Source: Spirochaetes bacterium GWF1_49_6 (GTDB lineage Bacteria > Spirochaetota > Brevinematia > Brevinematales > GWF1-51-8). Taken from it: 11,631 bases of DNA. Every line of letters starts with the position of its first letter. Position 1 is the first letter of the stretch. This document shows, piece after piece, positions 1 to 5,776 of the stretch. Under the pieces are notes generated by a model. That model was not told where the DNA came from. It made no database searches and saw only the letters and a list, made by a program, of their open reading frames with translations. The DNA lies in the NCBI GenBank assembly GCA_001829395.1, contig MIBD01000006.1:5501-17131 (forward strand), given 5' to 3'. Made by a program: the position numbers and the translations under genes.

Positions 1-110
1 GCTTTCATCGGGAAAAGCATAGTGAAACCGTCGCTGAGAAGAAGGGTGGTGGACATCCTGCATCCCGCGAGAAGGATAAATATGAGAATAAATATCTTTA
101 ATATTTTCAT
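1..110 (-). CDS. N-terminal fragment of a small lipoprotein, unknown function (runs off the left edge)
   Basis: Only the first 36 codons are inside the window. The start ATG at 110-108 has a good AGGAG at 120-116 with 5-nt spacing. The protein begins with two lysines and a hydrophobic stretch that ends in the lipobox LLAGC, so Cys17 is the predicted lipidation site. The mature part visible (RMSTTLLLSDGFTMLFPM) is too short to name a family. The ribosome-binding site overlaps the stop codon of the upstream beta-barrel gene (TAG at 121-119), so the two are almost certainly co-transcribed with argG and probably translationally coupled. Export and lipidation are inferred from the signal sequence; function is unknown. 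Confidence 0.8.
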   Translation of the reverse strand, partial: MKILKIFILIFILLAGCRMSTTLLLSDGFTMLFPMK

Positions 111-118
111 TTTCACTC

Positions 119-916
119 CTATAGAAGAGGGATTTCGACTGACAGATAGGGCAATACCGGCAGTGAGAACACGTCCGTCGCGGCCGTACCGTATTTCAGT
201 TCGAACCCGGGGTATGCGACGCCTCCGGTAATGATTACGGCTTTTAGGTCGAATCGGATACCGCCGCCTGCTGTTAGGTTGCCGGGAGTATTCAGCCCAA
301 TCAGCGAGCCGCTATCTACAGACCCCGTCGGCTGCATGGGGATATAGTATCCTGCCTCCGCGAAGAATGTTACGAAGTCCAGCGTAACATCCGCGCCAAA
401 AACCGGGCGGAGGTAAGTTTTTAATCCGTTTTTGTTTCCCAGCAATTGCGAATCGAATATAACATATAAACGGAGGGAGTTAAGGTCGAACTCGAAACTA
501 CCCTCGAAGCAGACGGAAGTAAAATTTAAATCCGCGTTGACAATAGTGGCCGCGCCGGCGAGCTGCTGGTTAATCAGGTCGGTCAGCAGTCGTTCGCCGG
601 TGAATTGCATGTATCGCACTGATAAAGACATCGCGAACGGATTATCGGGGATGTCCCAACCGATTTTTATACCGCCGTTATAGAGTCCCACGATAAATAA
701 TGGCAGCGACGAATTTACCGATACAGCGAATCCCTGTCCGAGCGGGTAATTGAACTGCAAATCAAGCGGACGGTAGCTGAACGCGTCCAGAATCAGGATA
801 CGATTTGTATCGATAAACGGCGTATCCACAGAAAGCAAGCGATCCGATCCGGCGAAACCAGAGAGCGTAGTTGAAAAACAGATGGCAATCAGTATTGAAG
901 CAAAATTTAGTTTCAT
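119..916 (-). CDS. Secreted, probable outer-membrane beta-barrel protein, 265 aa
   Basis: I place the start at ATG 916-914, which gives 265 aa. It lies 1 nt after the argG stop codon and follows an AGGA about 9 nt upstream. A longer reading back to 1036 would run inside argG and has no support. Residues 1-22 form a signal peptide (KLNFA, hydrophobic core, cut near SGFAG). The rest has no catalytic-looking motif. It alternates short hydrophobic strands with Gly/Asn/Asp turns (for example SLSVRYMQF, GGGIRFDLKAVIITGGVAY), and the last residues LSVEIPLL could be a final strand, though the terminal residue is Leu rather than the usual aromatic. This is the pattern of a small outer-membrane barrel. 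It lies between argG and a lipoprotein gene in a tight operon. The role is unknown; the barrel assignment is by pattern only. Confidence 0.75.
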   Translation of the reverse strand: MKLNFASILIAICFSTTLSGFAGSDRLLSVDTPFIDTNRILILDAFSYRPLDLQFNYPLGQGFAVSVNSSLPLFIVGLYNGGIKIGWDIPDNPFAMSLSVRYMQFTGERLLTDLINQQLAGAATIVNADLNFTSVCFEGSFEFDLNSLRLYVIFDSQLLGNKNGLKTYLRPVFGADVTLDFVTFFAEAGYYIPMQPTGSVDSGSLIGLNTPGNLTAGGGIRFDLKAVIITGGVAYPGFELKYGTAATDVFSLPVLPYLSVEIPLL

Positions 917-917
917 A

Positions 918-2114
918 CTATTTTTTCCTATGCTTCGCGCCGTACACCTGCATCGGAAGGCCGTACAGCTTGATGAACCCGATCGCGTCCTTCTGGTCGT
1001 ACCCGCTCCCTTCCTCGAACGTCGACAGGTTGACATCGTAGAGCGAGTCGGGGGATTTCCGCGACGCGGGTATGATATTGCCTTTATAGAGCTTGAGCTT
1101 CACCGTACCGTTAACGACGTCCTGCGTCTTATCGAAGAACGCGGTCATCGCATCGAACAGCGGGTGGTACCATTTCCCGTTATAGATCATCTCGGCGTAG
1201 GTCAGTTCCATGATCTGCTTGTAGTGCATCGTATCCCGTTCGAGCGTGATGCTCTCGAGCGCCTTATGCGCCTCGATCAGGATCGCCCCGCCGGGGGTTT
1301 CATAGACCCCGCGCGATTTGATGCCGACGAGCCGGTTTTCCACCAGATCGACAAGACCCACGCCGTTCCGTCCGCCGATCTGATTGACCTCGCAGAGCAG
1401 ATCGTACGGTTTCATCCGTTTGCCGTTCACGCCTACCGGGATGCCCTTCTCGAATTCGATTTCCACATACTCCGGCTTATCAGGCGCATCGGACGGGTCG
1501 ACTCCCATCAGGAACATCGACTTGTCGTACTCGTTGGCGGGGTCTTCGAGAATACCGCCCTCGTAGGAGATATGCATCAGGTTCGCGTCCATACTGTACG
1601 GCTTTTCCTTCGATACCGGGATAGGGATATTATTCGCTTTGGCGAAATCGATGAGATCGTTTCTCGCCTTGAAGAAGTCGTCCATCTTCCACGGAGCGAT
1701 AATCTTCAGATGAGGGGCGAGCGCCCTAAAGGTAAGCTCGAACCGTACCTGATCGTTACCCTTACCGGTTGCGCCGTGAGCGACCGCGTCTGCGCCTTCC
1801 TTGAGCGCGATCTCCACATGGCGTTTCGCGATCAGCGGCCGCGCGAGGGAAGTACCCAGCATATATTTATATTCGTAAACAGCGTTCGCCTTGATCGCGG
1901 GGAATACCGCGTCCGTGACGAATGTTTCCTTCATGTCTTCTATATAGACCTTACTGGCTCCCGTGCGCAGGGCCTTCTCGCGGACGGCGTCCCAGTCCTC
2001 TTCCTGCCCGAGGTCAGCCGCATAGGCGATGACTTCGGCGTCGTATTTCTGCTTCAGCCATGCGAGTATCACGGATGTGTCCAGTCCCCCGGAATAAGCC
2101 AGCACGATTTTCAT
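918..2114 (-). CDS. argG: Argininosuccinate synthase, 398 aa
   Basis: Cytoplasmic enzyme of arginine synthesis. It joins citrulline and aspartate with ATP to give argininosuccinate, AMP and pyrophosphate. The N-terminal ATP-pyrophosphatase loop SGGLDTS is at residues 8-14, GTSLARP at 87-93, the aspartate/citrulline-binding region HGATGKGNDQVRFE at 113-126, and YSMDANLMHISYEGG at 173-187 followed by ILEDP. The length (398 aa) is normal for the family. I chose ATG 2114-2112 because AAGGAG at 2126-2121 sits 6 nt upstream. An in-frame ATG at 2129 lies immediately upstream of that ribosome-binding site, has none of its own, and would add MKERY. argH and other arginine genes are not adjacent. Downstream, the barrel gene begins after 1 nt. 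Transcription probably starts near 2236, giving a long leader with an inverted repeat. Confidence 0.98.
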   Translation of the reverse strand: MKIVLAYSGGLDTSVILAWLKQKYDAEVIAYAADLGQEEDWDAVREKALRTGASKVYIEDMKETFVTDAVFPAIKANAVYEYKYMLGTSLARPLIAKRHVEIALKEGADAVAHGATGKGNDQVRFELTFRALAPHLKIIAPWKMDDFFKARNDLIDFAKANNIPIPVSKEKPYSMDANLMHISYEGGILEDPANEYDKSMFLMGVDPSDAPDKPEYVEIEFEKGIPVGVNGKRMKPYDLLCEVNQIGGRNGVGLVDLVENRLVGIKSRGVYETPGGAILIEAHKALESITLERDTMHYKQIMELTYAEMIYNGKWYHPLFDAMTAFFDKTQDVVNGTVKLKLYKGNIIPASRKSPDSLYDVNLSTFEEGSGYDQKDAIGFIKLYGLPMQVYGAKHRKK

Positions 2115-2120
2115 ATAGCG

Positions 2121-2126
2121 CTCCTT
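2121..2126 (-). promoter_or_regulatory. Ribosome-binding site that fixes the argG start
   Basis: AAGGAG on the minus strand, 6 nt before ATG 2114-2112. It follows directly on the alternative ATG at 2129-2127, which rules that codon out as the main start. Confidence 0.85.
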
Positions 2127-2143
2127 CATGGTAATTCACGTTA

Positions 2144-2204
2144 GGGCGGTTTTAAAAACCCTGATTTTTCTAATAAATCAAGATATAACCGATTAAAAAC
2201 GCCC
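2144..2204 (-). promoter_or_regulatory. Nested inverted repeat in the argG leader
   Basis: The outer arms at 2193-2204 and 2144-2155 can pair over 12 positions with one mismatch (GGGCG, U opposite C, UUUUAA). Inside, TGATTT at 2162-2167 and AAATCA at 2175-2180 pair over 6 bp around a 7-nt loop. In the transcript this would be a two-level hairpin ending about 30 nt before the argG start. It is not followed by a U-run, so it does not look like an intrinsic terminator. It could affect mRNA stability or be the site of a regulator. No ArgR-type box or known riboswitch is recognised. Confidence 0.4.
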
Positions 2205-2242
2205 AATGGTCACTTCCTTAATATAATTTAGAGTGACTGTTA

Positions 2243-2271
2243 ATTATATACCATTCCGGTAAAAAAATCAA
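2243..2271 (-). promoter_or_regulatory. Sigma70-type promoter for the argG operon
   Basis: On the minus strand TTGATT (2271-2266), a 17-nt spacer and a perfect TATAAT (2248-2243). The predicted start is near 2236, leaving a leader of about 120 nt before argG. This is the best match in the divergent argG/2353 intergenic region. Confidence 0.7.
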
Positions 2272-2298
2272 TCTGGAAATAAAAATGGGTAGCCAATA

Positions 2299-2327
2299 TT
2301 GAAATTTTGCTGATACTAGGGCATACT
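2299..2327 (+). promoter_or_regulatory. Possible promoter for the transglutaminase-like lipoprotein
   Basis: TTGAAA at 2299-2304, 17-nt spacer, CATACT at 2322-2327 (4 of 6 to the -10 consensus). The leader would be about 20 nt, ending in a strong GGAGGAG before ATG 2353. The -35 is good and the -10 is mediocre. Confidence 0.4.
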
Positions 2328-2352
2328 ATTAATAACATCGGAGGAGAAAAAT

Positions 2353-3615
2353 ATGAGAAAATATTTGGTTATCATAGGCGCACTTTTTTTTGGGGTGATT
2401 TCCTGCGCTCCCGCTCCGGGAGATACCGCCGCCCCCGCCGCGGCTAAGATATTCCGGCTCTCCGTCGACTCATTCAGTTCGGACACGATGGTATTTTCAT
2501 GGCCGGCCACCAACGGCGCGACCGGATATACGCTGTCCTACTCGGCCACATCCAACGGGACATACAGCGTGTTATATAGCGGGAGCGGCTTTAAATATTC
2601 CCATTCGCCGCTCTCCCCCGATACCACTTACTACTATAAACTTTCCGCATCATTCGGCGGGTCGACGTTTACCCTGCCGGTCATCCCCATGCGTACCCCG
2701 CCCGTCAACCTCGTATTCGGAGGGGTTACCGTCACCGGGTTTATCAGCAATCTCACCACTAAACAAATGACGATCTATTCGATATATGCGAAAAATGTTA
2801 AAATTACGAGCGGAACATCCAGTAATTTTATCGCCGATTCCTATTTCGTCATTAAAGGGACGAATTACGGGGCGGACTATCCCCGCCTGGCGATCTCGAT
2901 CCAGTCGCCGGATACGTCCAACTCGATTTGGTACTATATCGATAATAAGGGATATTTCGAGCAGAGATTATTTATGCGTTACGGCGGCGGGACATATAAG
3001 GTAAAAGTGCTAAGTGGGCCAAATTCCTCCGGTTCTTGGTATTGGGCGGCGGTGATGTGGGTGACCAATTCCCGCACGAACGATTTCCGTACCCTGATGC
3101 CGTCCGCGATGGTGCAATCGCTCGATCCGGGAATTCGCGGGCTGGCGTATCAACTCGCGGGGTCGGTATCGGGGGTATCCAATCAGGCGCTGATTTTGCA
3201 CGATTATATCGTCAAGAGTATCTACTACGATCTCGAGGCTTTGACCGTATCGAAGCCGATGGACGCGATAACCTGCTATCAACGGGGTTCCGCGGTCTGC
3301 GCGGGGTATTCGTTCTTCTACGCCGCCTTGCTGAGGGCGCTCGATGTACCTACGCAGTATGTTCACGGAATGGCGGGCGGTTCCACTACGATTAATCACG
3401 CATGGAACGAGGTTTATTGGACGGGATTGTGGCATATAGTCGATACGACATGGGACGACCCGCTGATAAACAATACCAGCGATTACCCCGACGGGTATAA
3501 CCTGAGATGGACGTATTTCGATATTTCCGAAGTTTTATTCCATGATGACCATACCAACGAGGAGCCTGTATCCTATTACTCATTGGATATCCCCGCGGAA
3601 GAGGGGGAATACTAA
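2353..3615 (+). CDS. Lipoprotein with fibronectin-III-like and transglutaminase-like domains, 420 aa
   Basis: The start ATG has GGAGGAG 7 nt upstream. Residues 1-18 are a lipoprotein signal with lipobox VISC (Cys18), followed by an Ala/Pro-rich tether to about residue 32. Residues 33-116 resemble a fibronectin type III module (VFSWPATNGATGYTLSYS, then SPDTTYYYKLSAS). Residues 120-235 are a beta-rich region without a name. The C-terminal part from about 255 is a transglutaminase/protease-like core. Cys316 is in SAVCAGYS, His349 in NHAWNEV and Asp364 in HIVDTTWDD, with the usual spacing and context of the Cys-His-Asp triad. All three residues are present, so it may be an active cysteine enzyme (amide cleavage or crosslinking) on a membrane-facing surface. 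The substrate is unknown. It stands alone, divergent from argG and convergent with folK. Confidence 0.85.
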   Translation: MRKYLVIIGALFFGVISCAPAPGDTAAPAAAKIFRLSVDSFSSDTMVFSWPATNGATGYTLSYSATSNGTYSVLYSGSGFKYSHSPLSPDTTYYYKLSASFGGSTFTLPVIPMRTPPVNLVFGGVTVTGFISNLTTKQMTIYSIYAKNVKITSGTSSNFIADSYFVIKGTNYGADYPRLAISIQSPDTSNSIWYYIDNKGYFEQRLFMRYGGGTYKVKVLSGPNSSGSWYWAAVMWVTNSRTNDFRTLMPSAMVQSLDPGIRGLAYQLAGSVSGVSNQALILHDYIVKSIYYDLEALTVSKPMDAITCYQRGSAVCAGYSFFYAALLRALDVPTQYVHGMAGGSTTINHAWNEVYWTGLWHIVDTTWDDPLINNTSDYPDGYNLRWTYFDISEVLFHDDHTNEEPVSYYSLDIPAEEGEY

Positions 3616-3641
3616 TCGAGGGTAGAGGTAATCGGGGGGGA

Positions 3642-4106
3642 TTATTTTTTCAGCGCATCGAATAGTTCGCGGATGGTGACATGCAGGGTGGGATGGACAT
3701 AATCCGGCGCGATATCGGCAAGAGGTTTCAGCACGAACTCCCGTTTATGCATATCGGGATGCGGGATTATGAGCGGGTTAGCACCGTCGTTAACGAATAA
3801 GGTAATATCCTCGTAGAACAGGATATCCAGATCGATGACACGCGGGCCCCATCGGGCGGCACGCTGACGGCCGAGGTCCTGTTCGATCTGGAGTAACTCC
3901 GATAACAGGTGCGATGGTTCGAGGCCGGTATCTCCCTCGATAACCATATTGATAAAATCGGGCTGATGGGTAAACCCGTACGGGGGGAAGCGATAGGGTT
4001 TCGAATAACGGGTGATGCTCATTAGTTCGCACATCCTTTCCAATGCCTGGCGGATATATTTCTTGCGATCCCCGAGATTCGATCCAATTCCGATATAAAC
4101 CCGCAT
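3642..4106 (-). CDS. folK: 2-amino-4-hydroxy-6-hydroxymethyldihydropteridine diphosphokinase (HPPK), 154 aa
   Basis: Cytoplasmic enzyme of folate synthesis. It transfers pyrophosphate from ATP to 6-hydroxymethyl-7,8-dihydropterin, the step before dihydropteroate synthase. Visible signatures are the N-terminal YIGIGSNLGDR (4-14), QPDFINMV (48-55), RWGPRVIDLDIL (85-96), which carries the metal-binding Asp pair, and IPHPDMHKREFVLKPL (114-129). The length of 154 aa is typical. I start at ATG 4106-4104, with GAGG at 4118-4115 (8-nt spacing). The reading can be extended to 4184, but that would cross the promoter below and adds residues outside the family fold. folP and folB are not next to it. It converges on the transglutaminase-like gene with a 26-nt gap and no clear terminator between them. 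Confidence 0.96.
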   Translation of the reverse strand: MRVYIGIGSNLGDRKKYIRQALERMCELMSITRYSKPYRFPPYGFTHQPDFINMVIEGDTGLEPSHLLSELLQIEQDLGRQRAARWGPRVIDLDILFYEDITLFVNDGANPLIIPHPDMHKREFVLKPLADIAPDYVHPTLHVTIRELFDALKK

Positions 4107-4125
4107 CACCTGCACCTCAGGGTAT

Positions 4126-4154
4126 ATTATAGAGTAAAAAACGGAAATTTTCAA
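4126..4154 (-). promoter_or_regulatory. Near-consensus promoter for folK with very short leader
   Basis: On the minus strand TTGAAA (4154-4149), 17-nt spacer, TATAAT (4131-4126). The predicted start at about 4119 leaves only some 13 nt before the ATG, just enough to include GAGG. It supports the start at 4106 over the longer reading from 4184. Confidence 0.7.
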
Positions 4155-4185
4155 AAATGCTGTAGATATATGGTTTATATTCAAT

Positions 4186-4191
4186 TATAAT
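4186..4191 (+). promoter_or_regulatory. Possible -10 element for the membrane protein at 4212
   Basis: A perfect TATAAT on the plus strand, 20 nt before ATG 4212. The matching -35 position (4163-4168, TAGATA) is poor. If real, it is divergent from the folK promoter, with the two -10 elements about 55 nt apart. Confidence 0.35.
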
Positions 4192-4211
4192 ACAATTCAG
4201 GAAAAATCATC

Positions 4212-4832
4212 ATGGACATAGTTTCCTTTATTATTATTTCTATTGTCGCGCTGGCGTTGGTGCTGGGATATATTTTCGGTAGAAAAATTAACCTTCGTCT
4301 ATCCCGGGATGTCTCGAAGGAGCTTGAGAGAATCTTCCGCCCGAAGGATCAGACCTATATCTGGATCGGCGGGCTGATCGGTTTCCGTGCGGCGTATGTA
4401 GTGGAAAACTATGTCACTCTAAAAATAACCATGCTCATGCTCCCGCGTCACAGCGTACTCTATTTCCCGATTTCGAAACTTACATCGAGGAACGACCGCC
4501 TGTGGGTGGACTGGGGTCTGAAAAACGATCCGGGGTTCGAGTTCCATATAGTCGAATATGGTTCGCGCAGGCTGATATCGGAGTATCGGAATAATCCCCG
4601 TCTGACGGTGAGCGAGGGCGCTATCGGCAGTACGCGGGCGGTATTTCTGTACGACGGGAAGGGGAAAACTGTGATGGAGGAATTTCTCAGCGGGATGGAT
4701 ACGCCGGGGTTCATTTATTTCCGGATGGGGGGCGAACGGAAATCCGCCGGACTGTACTGTTATCTCAAGAAGGGCGAATGGAGCCGCGCGGTCGAGAAAG
4801 CGGAAGCATTTATCGGAAAAATCTCGAAATAA
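4212..4832 (+). CDS. Membrane-anchored protein of unknown function, 206 aa
   Basis: The start ATG follows AGGA about 9 nt upstream. Residues 4-22 form one hydrophobic segment (SFIIISIVALALVLGYIFG) with basic residues right after it (RKINLRLSR), which suggests a single anchor with the rest in the cytoplasm. The soluble part has a conserved-looking core: FRPKDQTYIWIGGLIGFRA at 42-60 and LPRHSVLYFPISKLTSRNDRL at 77-97. It ends in a basic/acidic helix (WSRAVEKAEAFIGKIS). I see no nucleotide-binding loop, metal site or catalytic triad. It is a single gene between folK (divergent) and the mcsA operon (326 nt downstream, same strand). I do not recognise a named family and assign no function. Confidence 0.8.
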   Translation: MDIVSFIIISIVALALVLGYIFGRKINLRLSRDVSKELERIFRPKDQTYIWIGGLIGFRAAYVVENYVTLKITMLMLPRHSVLYFPISKLTSRNDRLWVDWGLKNDPGFEFHIVEYGSRRLISEYRNNPRLTVSEGAIGSTRAVFLYDGKGKTVMEEFLSGMDTPGFIYFRMGGERKSAGLYCYLKKGEWSRAVEKAEAFIGKISK

Positions 4833-4981
4833 TGATAATAGTCTTCAATCTAAGAAGAACATGAGGGGAAGCCGCCATTTAGATAATTTCCATCTAATCA
4901 TACCCGGAGAATCGAATCGTTTACCTTACCCGCTAGCGAATTGCTCTTGTAGAAACGTCCTCAAGTAATACGAATCTTCTA

Positions 4982-5010
4982 TTGACAAAACAATGATTCT
5001 TCATTATCTT
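4982..5010 (+). promoter_or_regulatory. Candidate promoter P1 of the mcsA operon
   Basis: Perfect TTGACA (4982-4987), 17-nt spacer, TATCTT (5005-5010, 4 of 6). It would give a leader of about 140 nt before mcsA. Confidence 0.5.
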
Positions 5011-5105
5011 ATACTGACTGATTTAATTCCAAATAATATAAGGGTATAATATATAAGCGGTTTTAGATGGATTTCTATTTAGTTTTTTTAAAAGTAATGC
5101 GATAA

Positions 5106-5118
5106 TTCTATAATAGAA
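5106..5118 (+). promoter_or_regulatory. 13-bp palindrome over a TATAAT: candidate operator and promoter P2
   Basis: TTCTAT-A-ATAGAA is a perfect inverted repeat with one central base, and it contains TATAAT at 5109-5114. The -35 position for this hexamer (TTTTAA at 5086-5091) is weak. A palindrome covering a -10 just before a stress operon is what a repressor site would look like. The sequence is AT-rich, so chance is not excluded. Confidence 0.35.
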
Positions 5119-5158
5119 GAGAAATTGAGGAGGGCTTTAATTTTAACGGGAGGGAATA

Positions 5159-5776
5159 ATGCTGGATCGAGGTGATTCATCCAAATGCAGCATCTGCGGC
5201 AAAGAGGATTCGGTCATTTTTGTAAAAATTGTTTCCGGCGATCATATAGAGCAGAAGGGCTTGTGCGCGGGCTGCGCTATCAGGTACCTTCAGGATAAAG
5301 ATAACATCAAGGATTTAAATTTCGTGGATCAGAAGCTCCTGCATGTTATCGAAGAGATGAAAGACCTTTTAACCGGGATAATATCGAATATCAACCAAAT
5401 TGGAATGAAGATGAAACCCGAGAATTCTGATAAAAAACAGACCGGCGAGGAACGCGGGCAGGTTTGCCCGTATTGCGGATTAAAATTCGAGCAGTTCAAG
5501 GAAACCGGAAGTTTAGGATGCCCGGAGTGCTACGAGACGTTTAAGGACTATATCGGGGAATTCGTATTCGAATTGGAACGCGGGACGTCTCATAAAGGAA
5601 AGATGCCGAAGAAGTTTGCCAAACTCTATCTCCTCAAGCAGGAAATACTATTCCTGAATAATAAACTTGAGAAATTATTGAACAACGAGGAGTACGAGGA
5701 GGCGGAGAAGATCAAGAGGAAACTGGAAAAGCTGATAGGAAATTTCGATACAAGACGGCACGATGAGATCCATTGA
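5159..5776 (+). CDS. mcsA: McsA-like zinc-cysteine/UVR protein, activator of the arginine kinase, 205 aa
   Basis: The start ATG follows GGGAGGG at 5-6 nt. There are four CxxC pairs: Cys10/Cys13, Cys36/Cys39, Cys103/Cys106 and Cys121/Cys124, two per putative zinc site, as in McsA. Between the two cysteine pairs lies a helical linker (about 45-100). The C-terminus is an acidic/basic coiled coil with a UVR motif at about 170-195 (NNEEYEEAEKIKRKLEKL), of the type seen in UvrB, UvrC and the ClpC middle domain. In Firmicutes McsA binds and activates McsB and acts in heat and metal stress; that role is inferred here from the domains and from the position directly before mcsB. Its last 14 nt overlap the mcsB start, so translation is probably coupled. 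ctsR, which normally precedes mcsA, is missing. Confidence 0.92.
   Translation: MLDRGDSSKCSICGKEDSVIFVKIVSGDHIEQKGLCAGCAIRYLQDKDNIKDLNFVDQKLLHVIEEMKDLLTGIISNINQIGMKMKPENSDKKQTGEERGQVCPYCGLKFEQFKETGSLGCPECYETFKDYIGEFVFELERGTSHKGKMPKKFAKLYLLKQEILFLNNKLEKLLNNEEYEEAEKIKRKLEKLIGNFDTRRHDEIH

Larger units (their letters stand above)
4833..5158. other. 326-nt intergenic region upstream of the mcsA-mcsB-clpC operon
   Basis: AT-rich, with no open frame of note and no tRNA-like fold. It holds a short inverted repeat TTAGAT/ATCTAA (4879-4884, 4892-4897) without a T-run, one full promoter candidate at 4982-5010, isolated TATAAT hexamers at 5045-5050 and 5109-5114, and the palindrome at 5106-5118. I searched by eye for CtsR heptads (GGTCAAA in tandem) and for CIRCE (TTAGCACTC with its inverted copy) on both strands and found neither. 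A long leader or an unrecognised small RNA remains possible. Confidence 0.6.

Noticed and set aside
917..1036. Extended start of the beta-barrel protein inside argG
   Set aside because: The extra 40 residues are Arg/Ser/Thr-rich shadow coding of argG, and a signal peptide begins exactly at 916.
2112..2129. ATG at 2129 as the argG start
   Set aside because: It sits just before the AAGGAG used by ATG 2114 and has no ribosome site of its own; the family N-terminus begins at MKIVLAYSGG.
882..2144. 420-codon open frame antisense to argG
   Set aside because: It lies opposite a certain gene and its composition follows argG codon bias; no own ribosome site or family resemblance.
3616..3641. Terminator between the convergent transglutaminase-like gene and folK
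   Set aside because: There is a G-run and a T-run but no stem that can pair in either direction.
4107..4184. Longer folK reading frame from 4184
   Set aside because: It would cover a near-consensus promoter, and the HPPK fold begins at MRVYIGIGSNLGDR.
4879..4897. TTAGAT/ATCTAA hairpin as terminator of the membrane-protein gene
   Set aside because: The stem is only 6 bp, AT-rich, and no T-run follows.
4833..5158. CtsR or CIRCE operator before mcsA
   Set aside because: No tandem GGTCAAA heptads and no TTAGCACTC inverted repeat on either strand.
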